Source: Methanosarcina thermophila TM-1 (GTDB lineage Archaea > Halobacteriota > Methanosarcinia > Methanosarcinales > Methanosarcinaceae). Taken from it: 64,000 bases of DNA. A program made the position numbers and the translations under genes. The DNA is taken from positions 806,001-870,000 of the forward strand of contig NZ_CP009501.1 of NCBI RefSeq assembly GCF_000969885.1, read 5' to 3'. This document shows, piece by piece, positions 26,820 through 36,577 of the stretch; the first letter of the stretch is position 1, and every line of letters starts with the position of its first letter. Below the pieces are notes generated by a model. The model searched no databases. It worked only from the letters and a program-made list of their open reading frames with translations, and was not told the origin of the DNA.

Positions 26820-27103
26820 TTCTTTTTTATATATATAGGGAATTCCGGGTAAAATGGCTTCTCTGGTGGTTGGATCTTTAAAAATTCGTTTTTGATTTTG
26901 AGGCGCCTGATATTAACTCCTCATAATCTTCGTATTAGATGTTGGATGCACTTCTCGATATAATAATTTATTCTTAATAAAGGTTAACAATTGAAAAAAC
27001 GGTTTTTCATTAAGGCTCAAAAATAAGAAATTAGCGCCATTAAATCTCACTTTTTTCTCAAATAAAATGAAGCTTTTTATGAATTAAGAAATAAATTTGG
27101 AGT

Positions 27104-27787
27104 TTACAATCCAGAAAAGACTTTTAATGTCATTCTCGCATTTTCCAGCATATTATGGTCGTTATTGAAATAAATATAGACTTTCTCAGGCCCAAATTCA
27201 CGCATTTTCCTGAAAGTTTCGCTAATTTCTTCCATGGAATAATTATAATTGTACCAACCTTCCCTGCCGTGCATCCTCATATATATTATTTTTCCGGGAA
27301 AGATGCGGTTCCTGTAGTCCGGGGAATCTACTGATACCAGAGTAACCTCTTTCATAAGTTCTTCACATGCCTCATCATCACCGAGCAGCCTTCTATTCCT
27401 GATCTCCAGGGCGAATCTTTCCCCGAGTTTTGCGGCTTCTGCAAACCTGAGTGCCCTTGCTACATCATTGAAGTTCGGAGGCACCTGAAAGAGGTAAAAA
27501 TCAATAATATGATCCATGGGTTCAAAAAGCTCCCTGAAATTCTCCCAGATTTCAAGGGAACTCCCACTGAGCTGGCGCCAGTGGGTTATGGATCTATGCA
27601 CTTTTATGCTCCACCTGAGTCCTGCCCCTTTCGTGCTCCAGGCTTCAATCTGCCTGGGAAAGGGAAATCTATAGAAACTGGCGTTAAGCTCGACGCTGTT
27701 CAGGCTGGAATTTTCTATAAACCAGTCAAAGTTCTTCTTTTTGTTCCAATCATAGTACCAGCCGCTCGTTCCTACAAACACATCCAT
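27104..27787 (-). CDS. DUF72 (YecE-like) TIM-barrel protein
   Basis: 227 residues. The start VGTSGWYYDWN and SVELNASFYRFP are hallmarks of DUF72, a TIM-barrel family of unknown enzymatic function found with Fe-S genes in bacteria. Later family blocks (FALEIRNRRLL, YMRMHGREGWYNYNYS, VYIYFNND) are present, so it is full length. AAGGGAAA precedes the ATG. Confidence 0.9.
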   Translation of the reverse strand: MDVFVGTSGWYYDWNKKKNFDWFIENSSLNSVELNASFYRFPFPRQIEAWSTKGAGLRWSIKVHRSITHWRQLSGSSLEIWENFRELFEPMDHIIDFYLFQVPPNFNDVARALRFAEAAKLGERFALEIRNRRLLGDDEACEELMKEVTLVSVDSPDYRNRIFPGKIIYMRMHGREGWYNYNYSMEEISETFRKMREFGPEKVYIYFNNDHNMLENARMTLKVFSGL

Positions 27788-27905
27788 ACATTTCCCTTTG
27801 GACTATCGGCTTAAAGGCAGAATTATTTCAGGTTCACCGGGTTTAGAAGTAGAAATCCTCACATTTCAGTGAAGCTTGTTCCCAGTATTTTTTATACCTT
27901 AATGT

Positions 27906-28343
27906 TTAATATTTCCCGGTCACTTTTGCAATCGTCCTGTGCACGCCATGTATACTCAACCCGCTTCCGAGATACATCATGGGGCAGTACCCTGTAATGC
28001 ATTCTAGTTTCAGTTTCTGGCAGGCTTCAAGGGCTTTTTCGGTTTCGGTTCTCCAGTGGAGCCAGATTTTGCTTGCGCCTTTTTCCCTTAGTAGGGGAAT
28101 TAGATCTCCGGGATCGGATTTTGTTATTCCTATAACTGCATTGGCTATGCCTGAGGGAAGAGAAGTGACATCTGTCAGAGAGTTAGGGTCAGGCTTCCCG
28201 GAAAGGTCTACAAGATAAACTTTTTTACCACGGTTTTTAAGTTCGGAAGCAGCCCATTTCATGGCTGGCTTTGTGCGGTCAGTAATTATTGTAAAAGCTT
28301 CTGCATCCCAGAATTTTTCCCGGTCTAAACCTGTTGGATCCAT
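27906..28343 (-). CDS. CoA-binding (CoA_binding_2) domain protein
   Basis: 145 residues from ATG 28343, preceded by GAAGGCG; the longer frame to 28553 has no ribosome site. The Rossmann-type domain has the pattern of small CoA-binding proteins (KKVYLVDLSGK, VIGITKSDPGDLIPLLREKGASKIWLHW, ECITGYCPMMYL). The usual family block ...WxQ.G is WLHWRTE here. Function unknown; nucleotide or CoA binding is predicted. Confidence 0.8.
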   Translation of the reverse strand: MDPTGLDREKFWDAEAFTIITDRTKPAMKWAASELKNRGKKVYLVDLSGKPDPNSLTDVTSLPSGIANAVIGITKSDPGDLIPLLREKGASKIWLHWRTETEKALEACQKLKLECITGYCPMMYLGSGLSIHGVHRTIAKVTGKY

Positions 28344-28383
28344 GTTAGATTCGCCTTCTTTTATAATCTGGATAAAATATAAC

Positions 28384-28584
28384 TCATAAGTATAAATAAG
28401 TTGCAATCCTGTGATCTTTAAATTGATATTTAGAATCCTGTTTATTTTCTGCCTGTTTATCCTGCTTAGGGCTTTTAGAGTCTCTGCCCGCTGCCTGAAG
28501 CGCTCCGCCAAGTGCCTTTGCAAGTTCACAGTTTTGATTGCACCCCGAGGCACAGGTGCAGTATTTAGGCACGTTTTTCATCAT
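28384..28584 (-). CDS. Small Cys-rich protein
   Basis: 66 residues; the N-terminal part carries four Cys in YCTCASGCNQNCELAKALGG, which could bind metal; the C-terminal half is Lys/Gln/Asp-rich and probably disordered. Start has two successive ATG codons. It lies just upstream of the CoA-binding gene on the same strand. No family recognised. Confidence 0.5.
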   Translation of the reverse strand: MMKNVPKYCTCASGCNQNCELAKALGGALQAAGRDSKSPKQDKQAENKQDSKYQFKDHRIATYLYL

Positions 28585-28912
28585 CTACTGCCCTAGGAAA
28601 CCGAAGGCTTTTAGTTTATCTTCATTTGCGGTCTGCACGAAGTTGTTTAAGTCCTGAATTCCATGATTTTTCACTCAATATTGTACGTTGTATATATATT
28701 ACGTTGTATATATTCATATACCAGAGCGTCATAATTATATACCGATTTTTGATTGTACAGAAAAATGACCTTTAATAACAACCTTTATGAAGAATATAAG
28801 CTAACACCTAATTAACAGTGTTAATTTTTGAGCCTGGGTATAACAAGAAATTAACTTAAATAGTTTTAATCGGGGATAGTTCAGTTTCAAAAATTTCAGA
28901 GGCAAATTAAAA

Positions 28913-29686
28913 ATGGAGACGGCTAATGAGAATTCTGAGATCAATTACAGAAATGAATTGCACTTTATCAAGGAAGAAGTAGCATCCCTGCGGAATGACA
29001 TTTCACGGTTCTTGCAACGTGCAAACCAGCAGCACATCGAAGGAATAATTGGAGAGATGAGAAAGGACTTCATGAGACCTATGGTAGACTATCTATGTGA
29101 GGACGCAAGCGAGAGGATGCGTACCCGGATGACTGCTGACTGCGAGATGCGGGATTTTTGTGAGACCGCTTTCCTGGAGCTTTTACAGGAAACCGCAGGG
29201 CTTGTTGGGAAGGGCAGGGTCGAAACTGAAACCATAAAGATGTATCGGAACAGGCTTGAAGAACTAAAAAAGGAAACAAAAAACCTCAGTTGCAGCAGGT
29301 GTTTTCTAGAAGCTACGAATCTTTTTGAAAAACAAGTCAAACTCATGCGTTCGCTTCAGATTTATGAAGATCGGGAAGAAGAAGGTAACAAGATAGATAT
29401 TAGTGAAATCGAGCCTGAGAGACTGGTCTCTGAGATCTGCGAGCCGGTAGCAAACCGACAGCGTCTCCTTATGCTCAAGGCACTTTCCGGGGAGAGTAAA
29501 ACTTTCTCTGAACTTTCCAAACTTACAGGTCTGCGCGGTGGAAATTTACTCTTCCATCTTCAGAAATTGCTTGAGACGGGAATGATTTTACAGCGAAGTG
29601 AGCGAGGGGATTATATCATTACCAGAAAAGGTTATTCCACGCTTCAAGGGCTTTTCAGAATTTATTCCGAAATCGAGAAGGAATAA
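28913..29686 (+). CDS. ArsR-like winged-helix transcription regulator
   Basis: 257 residues. An N-terminal helical region (~1-150) with a Cys pair (LSCSRCFLEATN) is followed by a C-terminal winged helix (~175-250): RQRLLMLKALSGESKTFSEL...GLRGGNLLFHLQKLLETGMI...YIITRKG. The arrangement (helical sensing region plus ArsR-type reader) resembles large methanogen regulators. GAGG precedes the ATG. Upstream are two GTTGTATATAT stretches (28685-28720) that may be promoter elements. Confidence 0.85.
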   Translation: METANENSEINYRNELHFIKEEVASLRNDISRFLQRANQQHIEGIIGEMRKDFMRPMVDYLCEDASERMRTRMTADCEMRDFCETAFLELLQETAGLVGKGRVETETIKMYRNRLEELKKETKNLSCSRCFLEATNLFEKQVKLMRSLQIYEDREEEGNKIDISEIEPERLVSEICEPVANRQRLLMLKALSGESKTFSELSKLTGLRGGNLLFHLQKLLETGMILQRSERGDYIITRKGYSTLQGLFRIYSEIEKE

Positions 29687-30164
29687 AAACTGAATAGATA
29701 TAAAGGAAATTAGAGAAAAATAAAAGAAGTGAAGAAATATAAAGAAAATTAAAAAGGAATTAAGAAAGGAGAATCTTATTTCTCAACAAAACCGCCCTGA
29801 TCTTATTTCTCAACAAAACCTCCTTGCTCAGGTTTTGTGATTTTATAAAAATAATTTCCCAGTGTCGCGATTAGATAAAAATTATTTCCCAGTATCTCAG
29901 GATTCTCTATACGTTCTTTGCCTTTCTGAAGTTTTCCGTGCTCAGGGATCAACAATAAAAACCTTAAATCCCTGTTATCTTTAAGAAGGAAATTTAAAGT
30001 TTTGTTATGGTAGAGATTTAACTTACCCTAATTATACCAGCAGATACACCTATTAACTTACTCTAATTATACTAACTGATGTACCTGTTCTGTAAATTAT
30101 AGCCAACTGACTTATACCAGTTGACAAAAAATAAGGAAATAATGGAATACATTATAACTATTTT
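29687..30164. other. Gene-free stretch with several short direct duplications
   Basis: Three adjacent duplications are visible: CTTATTTCTCAACAAAACC at about 29774 and 29800; ATAAAAATAATTTCCCAGT-like units at about 29845 and 29875; CTTAC-CTAATTATAC-like units at about 30022 and 30057. No coding frame is credible. Confidence 0.5.
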
Positions 30165-30395
30165 TTAACCATCATTTCCTATTGCATTAACAGGGCAAAG
30201 TTCCAGTGCCTCTTCACAGAGTTCTCTTTCTTCATCAGTTTCAGGTTGCTTATATACATAAGCGTTGGACTCATCTTCGTTCATCCTGAAGTTCTCTGGT
30301 GCGGTATCCACACATAGATGACAGGCTATGCAGCTATAGTCACAATAATAAGGTCCTGGAACATTTTCAGCAACTTTGTCTGCTTTATCAGCTAT
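30165..30395 (-). CDS. Ferredoxin, single [4Fe-4S], apparent ATA start
   Basis: 76-residue electron carrier. The cluster motif is SCIACHLC (Cys 22, 25, 28) with the fourth ligand in CPVNAI (Cys 67); additional Cys at 18 and 60. The N terminus ADKADKVAENVPGPYYC and the segment DTAPENFRMNEDE are typical of archaeal one-cluster ferredoxins, which begin MADK.... Here the Met codon is ATA (30395), with an ideal GGGGGAG ribosome site 6 bases upstream. An ATG 15 bases earlier is in frame but is followed by TAG. Either ATA is used as start or the gene has lost its start. Confidence 0.8.
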   Translation of the reverse strand: MADKADKVAENVPGPYYCDYSCIACHLCVDTAPENFRMNEDESNAYVYKQPETDEERELCEEALELCPVNAIGNDG

Positions 30396-30851
30396 ACTCT
30401 ACTCCCCCATTGCATTTATTTCTCAATAAGAGTAATTAAGAGGATTTTATATAAAATTTAACATTTGAAAACGTTTTTTAGCGCTTCAAAATCCATGATT
30501 AGCTTTAAAATTCTGTAGACCTTAACCTGTAACGAAAAAACAGACTTATATCAACAATTGTCAGAAATTCTCTGTAAATGTTATAATCTTTTCTTATGGA
30601 AAGAGACTTGTATATAAATCGGCTTTTAGTCTGCTTCATAAAAATTATCTGTTCTAATAAATATATGTAATGATGGAACGGCGCGTTAAAAGCAGCTATT
30701 TTCTTTTAAAGCTCTGATAAAGATATAATCCCGAAATGGGATAGTAAGGATTCTTCTCTGCTCCCGAATATACCCTGAAAAGTTACCTTATTTATTTAAT
30801 AACTTTCTTCTTTATAAGCAATTATATAAAACCAAATAAGGGGGAACAAGT
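30396..30851. promoter_or_regulatory. Intergenic region between divergent ferredoxin and nitroreductase genes
   Basis: AT-rich, no gene seen. TTATATAAAAC at about 30822 lies some 30 bases before the nitroreductase start and is a likely TATA box; its ribosome site GGGGGAA follows. Confidence 0.5.
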
Positions 30852-31487
30852 ATGGGAATAAATCTTGGAAACCAGAGCCCTGGAGACATGCCTATGAAAC
30901 TCAGGCTGCCCGGGCCTGAGGTTTCGGGAATTAGCCAGATTGAAGAGCTCATTGCAAAGCGTAGATCCGTACGAAATTATAAAGACAAAAAACTCTCCGA
31001 GTCTGTGATTTCTCGTCTGCTCTGGGCAGCTCAGGGCGTAAGTTCGGAGACCGGCTTAAGAACCTCGCCTTCTGCAGGCGCGCTTTACCCGCTAGAAGTT
31101 CATCTCGTTATAGGAGAAAGCGGTGAGCTTGAGCCCGGGGTTTACAGGTACGTTCCTGAAGACCATACCCTTGTTCAGGAAATCTCGGGGGATATAAGGG
31201 AGAAGCTTTCAAAAGCTGCACTCTCCCAGCCCATGATTAAGAATGCTCCTGCTTCAATTGTAATCTCTGCAGTCTATGCACGGATAACGAGCAGATACGG
31301 AAATAGAGGTATTCGTTATACCCATATGGAAGCTGGGCATGCTGCCCAGAATGTATACCTCCTTGGAATGGAACTTGGGATAGGAACCTGTGCAGTAGGG
31401 GCTTTTAAAGATGAGGAGGTAAGAAGTGTGCTTAAGTTGCCGGCAAACCAGGAGCCTCTCTATATACTGCCCCTGGGTTACATATGA
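30852..31487 (+). CDS. SagB-type nitroreductase-family oxidoreductase
   Basis: 211 residues, FMN-dependent oxidoreductase fold. RRSVRNYKDKKLSE is the family's FMN-phosphate-binding start, TSPSAGALYPLEVHLV and YTHMEAGHAAQNVYLLGMELG are typical of the SagB branch, and GTCAVGAFKDEEV closes the domain. SagB proteins oxidise azolines in RiPP clusters, but stand-alone archaeal members are common and no YcaO or precursor is next to it. GGGGG lies 7 bases before the ATG. Confidence 0.85.
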   Translation: MGINLGNQSPGDMPMKLRLPGPEVSGISQIEELIAKRRSVRNYKDKKLSESVISRLLWAAQGVSSETGLRTSPSAGALYPLEVHLVIGESGELEPGVYRYVPEDHTLVQEISGDIREKLSKAALSQPMIKNAPASIVISAVYARITSRYGNRGIRYTHMEAGHAAQNVYLLGMELGIGTCAVGAFKDEEVRSVLKLPANQEPLYILPLGYI

Positions 31488-31559
31488 TGAATTCCTTTCC
31501 ATTATCGGGTTCTTGAAAGGGCTGTAAGAAGGGATTTAAAAAGGGAGTTTAGAAGAGAT

Positions 31560-32276
31560 TCAGATGTTCCTTTTAAGCTCAGGGCTAATCTCGGAGTTTT
31601 CACGTATTAGCTTGCCATCAGAGTAAATGTATATTGCAAGCTCGCTTGTTGAGAACCTGACATCCCTGATATCCTCATCAGAAATCCCTTCTATATATTT
31701 AACCAGAGCTCTCAAGCTGCTCTGGTGAGCGCAGACCAGAACTTTTTTTCCTGCCTTTACAGCAGGCAGGATTTTCTCTTTGAAATATGGCACTGCACGT
31801 TCATATACAGCTTTGAGGCTTTCTCCTTCAGGCGGGCCAGGCTCAAAGTTCCACCGCCAGGAGGCAAGCTTCTCTGCTCCATATTTCTCTTCCATTTTCT
31901 GTTTTTTCCTGCCCTGAAGCCTTCCGTAGTAACGTTCGTTTAAAGCAGGCGTTAAATAAATCGGGATAAGCTTTTTACCGAGCTTTTCAGGATACGAATA
32001 CCAGTCTACTTTCCCTGTACTATCTCCATCGCCTGACCCTTCGTGGACAACAACTCCTGTCTTCTTCTGCCCGGACAGTATTATGAAAAGAGTTTCCTGT
32101 GTCCGGACGAGGTTTGAGGCAAAAGCAAGGTCCAGCTCAAACCTTCCAAGCTCTTCTGCACACTCAAGAGCTTCTTCAATCCCCTTCCTGCTGAGAGGAA
32201 CATCTACCCAGCCGGCAAGCCTGTCATCAGGCTTTAAGCCGGGTTCTCCATGCCTGACAAGTATAAGAACACCCAT
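31560..32276 (-). CDS. Histidine phosphatase (phosphoglycerate mutase-like)
   Basis: 238 residues. Catalytic motif LVRHGEPG at the N terminus, ASNLVRTQET (second Arg), ERYYGRLQG (acid) and CAHQSSLRALV (second His) are all present, which together define the branch-1 histidine phosphatase superfamily and resemble cofactor-dependent phosphoglycerate mutase. An insertion at ~70-95 (GSGDGDSTGKVDW) is unusual. GGAG precedes the ATG. Confidence 0.85.
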   Translation of the reverse strand: MGVLILVRHGEPGLKPDDRLAGWVDVPLSRKGIEEALECAEELGRFELDLAFASNLVRTQETLFIILSGQKKTGVVVHEGSGDGDSTGKVDWYSYPEKLGKKLIPIYLTPALNERYYGRLQGRKKQKMEEKYGAEKLASWRWNFEPGPPEGESLKAVYERAVPYFKEKILPAVKAGKKVLVCAHQSSLRALVKYIEGISDEDIRDVRFSTSELAIYIYSDGKLIRENSEISPELKRNI

Positions 32277-32423
32277 ATAATTCTACTCCATTAAAAATTA
32301 AATTCTTAGGAAAACATTTTTTATAAAAATTACATTTATATAAAAACTATGTTAGGCAGATAAGTTATTATAATCAAGTAAATAAGTTTCAATAGTTGGA
32401 AGTCAGTAAATTCTCAGGTTTTA

Positions 32424-33155
32424 TTATCTCTTCGGTGCAGGCTTGAACTCAAGTCTGGTGTCGTAAAGAAGGTGCCAGAGATCGCCTTTTTTTTCAATTC
32501 TATCCGCATCGATTACAGCTCCCTGTCCCTCAATCTTGAACCTTATACTGCGCTTCCCGAATGTAACTTTTCCGAGCCTGCTTTCCATCCTGCTGTAATC
32601 AAGGGCATCAGCAAGCCTGACAAGGGCAGCCACTCTCAAGGTAAGCTGCTGAAGATCTTCTGGCATTTTTCCGAATTCCTTTCCTTTAAGCTTCTCAAGT
32701 TTTTCATTTCCAATCCTTTTTTTATGCAGGAAAGCCGTCCAGTAAATGACTGGCCACAGCCTTTCAGGCACTTCCGATGGCGGGTGCTGGAGCAGAATAA
32801 GTCTTCCTGCTTTATGATGATTCTCAAAATCCTTAGCCGCGCCTATATCATGAACAAGCGCCGCTATCTCTACAAGCTTTCTCATCTCAGGACGCAGTCC
32901 ATGAACAGAACTAAGGATATCAAAAAGCTCAAGAGCATTCCTTGCCACATTATCGGCGTGGCTGCGTTCAATTCCATAAACATGGAAAAGATCTTCTAAA
33001 CGCAGAGGCTCAGACGAAAAGGCTTTCTCCGAATAGCCAGATTTTGAAGATCCGTCAGTTACACTCAAATTTGACTCCTTTCTTATTTTTCTCTCATTAA
33101 TATCATAATGTACTGACTTAAACTTATTTTCGATCCTTTCATAAGTTATTTTCAC
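32424..33155 (-). CDS. HD-domain phosphohydrolase (Ppx/GppA C-terminal type)
   Basis: 243 residues. HD motif LVHDIGAAKDFENHH with the downstream HKKRIG and VRLADALDYSR segments is the pattern of the HD domain attached to exopolyphosphatase/GppA proteins; the phosphatase domain itself is absent. Metal-dependent hydrolysis of a phosphorylated nucleotide is likely. The first ~50 residues are poorly conserved and the true start could be internal. Confidence 0.75.
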   Translation of the reverse strand: MKITYERIENKFKSVHYDINERKIRKESNLSVTDGSSKSGYSEKAFSSEPLRLEDLFHVYGIERSHADNVARNALELFDILSSVHGLRPEMRKLVEIAALVHDIGAAKDFENHHKAGRLILLQHPPSEVPERLWPVIYWTAFLHKKRIGNEKLEKLKGKEFGKMPEDLQQLTLRVAALVRLADALDYSRMESRLGKVTFGKRSIRFKIEGQGAVIDADRIEKKGDLWHLLYDTRLEFKPAPKR

Positions 33156-33159
33156 TCAA

Positions 33160-33300
33160 AGCTTTTCTCAAAAGACTTGCATTGCACCACTTGACCACGC
33201 CTCCATGCCGGTTTTTGATCAAACTTTTTCTAAAAAGTTTGTGGTCAAGCTATTTTTCAAAAAAGTTTGCGCTCAAGCTATTTTTTTGAAAAGGCTTGCG
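33160..33300. repeat. Imperfect intergenic repeat (TCAAGCTATTTTT...AAAGTTTG)
   Basis: TCAAGCTATTTTTCAAAAAA and TCAAGCTATTTTTTTGAAAA occur within 30 bases, preceded by a related ATCAAACTTTTTCTAAAAAG. Each can form a small A/T hairpin. Such decayed units are common between Methanosarcina genes. Confidence 0.6.
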
Positions 33301-33316
33301 GGAATGATAAGTCAAT

Positions 33317-33329
33317 TATTATATATAAC
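33317..33329 (+). promoter_or_regulatory. TATA box, probable leaderless promoter of XPB gene
   Basis: TTATTATATATAAC is centred about 27 bases before the ATG at 33350, the spacing expected when transcription starts at the start codon. There is no ribosome site. Confidence 0.6.
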
Positions 33330-33349
33330 GTCCAGGCTCTTAATAAGCA

Positions 33350-34795
33350 ATGATTAAAATTAGTTTCAATCAGGGAACGCTTCTTATAGAGGGAAATGTG
33401 AGAGTTCCTAATTCAGTCTGGGATGAAAGAAGCGGAAGTTTCAGGGCTCTTGCCCTTTATTACAGAGATATAATAAATTATCTGAAAAATTCAAAAATTC
33501 CTTTTAAAGATGAAGTACTTGACCTTCTTCCCTGTCCTGATCTGGCAGCAGCATACGAAGCTTCGGGAAAGAAACTTAAGTTAAGGGATTACCAGGCTGA
33601 GGCTCTCGTGTCCTGGGGGGAAAACGATAGATGGGGAGTGATCGTCCTGCCGACAGGTAGTGGAAAAACTCTTGTTGGGATTCGAGCAATTGCAGGCTGC
33701 AATACTCCTACCCTTGTTGTTGCTCCAACGCTTGATCTGCTCGAACAGTGGAGAAGACAACTTGAAGAAGCTTTTTCTATGGAAATCGGAAAGCTTGGAG
33801 GCGGGGAGAAGAAAATTCTTCCAATAACGGTTTCCACATATGATTCTGCTTATATCTATGCCGAAACCCTTGGGAACAGGTTCGGTCTGCTTATTTTTGA
33901 CGAGGTTCACCACCTGCCTGCACCTGGGTACAGAAGCATTGCCGAGTTTTCCGCAGCGCCCTACAGGCTTGGGCTGACTGCTACTTACGAACGTGAAGAT
34001 GAGTTGCATTCAGAGTTGAACAGGCTTGTAGGGGGAAAAGTTTACGAAAAGCATGTTTCGGAACTTGCAGGCGGTCATCTCGCCCCTTACAGAATTAAGC
34101 GTGTAGCTGCTGTACTCACGGATGAGGAGAGGAAGAAATACGATGAATACCATTCCATCTATGTCGATTATCTCAGGAAGACCGGGATAGTAATCCGGGG
34201 ACCAAGGGATTTTCAGAAGCTGGTTATGAAAAGCGGAAGAGACCCAAAAGCCAGGAGAGCCCTTCTTGCAAGAAACGCTGCAAGAGACCTTGCTTTTAAT
34301 ACCGATTCAAAAATTGAAAAGTTAAAAGAGATCTTGAAAGCACATACGGAAGACAGAATATTCATTTTTACGGAGCATAACCGGCTTGTTCACCGGATTT
34401 CCAGGGAATTTCTTATTCCTGCAATTACTTACAGAACATCTGCAAAAGAGAGAAATTCTATCCTCGAGAAATTCAGGAAAGGGGAGTACAGAGCTGTAGT
34501 CACCTCAAAGGTACTTGACGAGGGCATTGATGTTCCTGAGGCAAACATAGGAATTATAGCCAGCGGGACAGGGAGCAAATTAGCGTATATACAGCGCCTC
34601 GGAAGGATTCTCAGGAAAAAGGAAGGAAAAGAAGCCATACTTTATGAAATAATAACCGTAGAAACGACTGAGGCTGAAACTGCAAGGAGGAGAAAGGAAG
34701 CTATTTCAATCCGAAAAAAAGCTGAAAAATCAGGAAGGGAAAGCGGAATGAAAAAAGAAAAAAATCCTGGAGGCGGATCACCTGCTTACATCTGA
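33350..34795 (+). CDS. xpb: XPB/Rad25-type DNA helicase
   Basis: 481 residues, SF2 helicase. Motif I LPTGSGKT, motif II FDEVHH (DEVH), motif III LTATYER, motif V TSKVLDEGIDVPEA and motif VI QRLGRILR are present in order, with a short N-terminal damage-recognition-like domain. Archaeal XPB opens DNA for the nuclease Bax1, encoded immediately downstream in an overlapping frame. The two are known partners in archaeal nucleotide-excision repair. The last codons overlap the expected Bax1 start by about 48 bases. Confidence 0.9.
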   Translation: MIKISFNQGTLLIEGNVRVPNSVWDERSGSFRALALYYRDIINYLKNSKIPFKDEVLDLLPCPDLAAAYEASGKKLKLRDYQAEALVSWGENDRWGVIVLPTGSGKTLVGIRAIAGCNTPTLVVAPTLDLLEQWRRQLEEAFSMEIGKLGGGEKKILPITVSTYDSAYIYAETLGNRFGLLIFDEVHHLPAPGYRSIAEFSAAPYRLGLTATYEREDELHSELNRLVGGKVYEKHVSELAGGHLAPYRIKRVAAVLTDEERKKYDEYHSIYVDYLRKTGIVIRGPRDFQKLVMKSGRDPKARRALLARNAARDLAFNTDSKIEKLKEILKAHTEDRIFIFTEHNRLVHRISREFLIPAITYRTSAKERNSILEKFRKGEYRAVVTSKVLDEGIDVPEANIGIIASGTGSKLAYIQRLGRILRKKEGKEAILYEIITVETTEAETARRRKEAISIRKKAEKSGRESGMKKEKNPGGGSPAYI

Positions 34796-36482
34796 CCTGC
34801 TTGTAACCCGCATTTCCGGAGGGAAAATAAAGCCTGTATATGCAGCTTTTAATCCAGAAAACCTGGAACTTGCAAGGCTCCTGATAGAGACTTTTGAGCA
34901 GCATGTCGGAAAAACTTATGGCGATCTCCTTGCCGAACTTGAGGGCTATGAGGAGATGAATTATCGTTTTATAAGAGGGCTTTCCCAGCTGCTTGGAAGG
35001 CGGGCAGTGATCGAAACGGATGCAGCTATTGATCCATTTCTTGCAAGGGAAACGGTTTTTGAAGCCTGTAGAGGCATGGCACTTTCTCGTGCCGAGAGAG
35101 AAGAGGCTCTGCAAAAAGCCGCAAAAAAACTTTCAATTTCGACCGAGGAACTCGAAAAAGCACTATGGGCTGACCTTGAGGAAAATCAGGTCGTAAGAAG
35201 CTTTCTTCCCCTTTCACCCGCAGAACTTCTCCAACAGTACAATATTTCTCTGACACAGACCCTCCTTTTTCGTGCAATTGATCTTGACATCTGGACTAAA
35301 GGCGATTTTCAGAACTTGCTCTGGAGAATCCACCGCCTGGGGCTAATGTACTCCCTTGAAGATACTGAAGAGTCAAAAGGCGAAATTGATAAGGGAAAAG
35401 AAAGATCTGAAGGAGAGCCCGGTGGAAAAAAAGAGGGATTAAGAGCGGTTCACCTGCACCTTGACGGGCCAGCCTCTCTTTTTCGGGTCTCTGAACGCTA
35501 TGGGAATTCCTTTGCAAAAATCTTTCCTGTCCTGCTAAAATCAAAAGGCTGGAAGCTCAGGGCTGGCATTCTTCACAAAGGTTTCCGGGGAAAGCGAATT
35601 CTGGAGTTTACTCTTGATGATTCGGAAGAAGCGTTCAAAGTTATGCCTGAGGCAGCTCCGACCCCTGGGGTTCTCCCTCCAGAAATTCAGATTAAAGAAG
35701 AAAAAGGAGAATACCAGGCTGGAACTGAAGAAATCGAAGCTGAAGAGGTAGCCTATGACAGCAAGCTTGAACAGATGTTCGGCAGCCTCAGTCTTGGAAG
35801 CTGGGAGATAATAAGGGAACCGACAATTCTTAAAGCCGGAAGACATGCTTTTGTCCCTGACTTTGCCCTGCAGCGGAATGGTATAAAGGTATATCTTGAA
35901 ATTGTGGGGTTCTGGACACCGGAATACCTTGAAAACAAGGTTAAGAAACTCAGGCAAGTGAAAAAGCCTGTAATTCTCCTGATTGACAGGAAACTCAAGT
36001 GTTCTGAAAAAGATTTTCCCTCGCAGGAAGTTATTTTCTTTGATAAAAAAATCCCGGCAAACGAGGTCATGAAGATACTTCGAAGGTACGAGGAAAAAAA
36101 GCTTTCAGAAGACCGCTCGAAACTTGGGGAAATAGAACTTTCGCTTTCAGGTGAACTTATAAACCTTGAAGAAATTGCAGCCGAAAAAGGAGTACTGCCT
36201 GATGCCCTAAAAGGAGTGGTCGCAGACAGGCTTGCGTTAGGAAAATATCAGGATTACGTGCTCCTTGAAAATTACTTAATTCACAGGCAGCTATTGGAAA
36301 GAATTGATAAGGAGTTTGAAAAGCCAGGTGCAGTAGAGACATATGCCGACGCAGTAAAAGTTTTTGAGACTTTCGGGCTTGATCGCAGCCTTTACTATCC
36401 TGTGCTCGAGCAGCTCGGGTATAAGGTTATCTGGGCAGGGTTGAGTGAAGAGAGTGCGAAGGTGAAAAAAGCCGATGATTAA
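34748..36482 (+). CDS. bax1: Bax1-type nuclease (DUF790), frameshift at the very start
   Basis: XPB partner nuclease. The frame from 34752 to 36482 is open and codes for ILEADHLLTSDLLVTRISGG..., the natural Bax1 N terminus, but contains no ATG, GTG or TTG before 34956. The only nearby start, ATG 34748, is in the XPB frame; deleting one A from the A7 run at 34758-34764 would join it to the Bax1 frame (M-K-K-E-K-I-L-E-A). A one-base insertion (real, sequencing-related, or bypassed by slippage) is the simplest reading. The C-terminal half has a nuclease core: SKLEQMFGSL, FVPDFALQRNGIKVYLEIVGFWTPEY and LLIDRKL, which gives D, E and K ligands. Confidence 0.85.
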
Positions 36483-36577
36483 ATAAACTGTAGAAGTTTA
36501 ATTAGTTTTGAATCGGAAACAAATAGGTTTAACGGGTTAACTAAACTTTGTTTCACCTTCAAACTTCTCTAAACTTC

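Noticed and set aside
30396-30410. Pyrrolysine codon (TAG) as residue 4 of the ferredoxin from ATG 30410
   Set aside because: The ribosome site GGGGGAG overlaps that ATG and is correctly placed for the ATA downstream; no second ribosome site precedes the ATG.
30852-31487. SagB-like protein as part of a RiPP azole cluster
   Set aside because: No YcaO gene or precursor peptide is near it; stand-alone nitroreductases are common.
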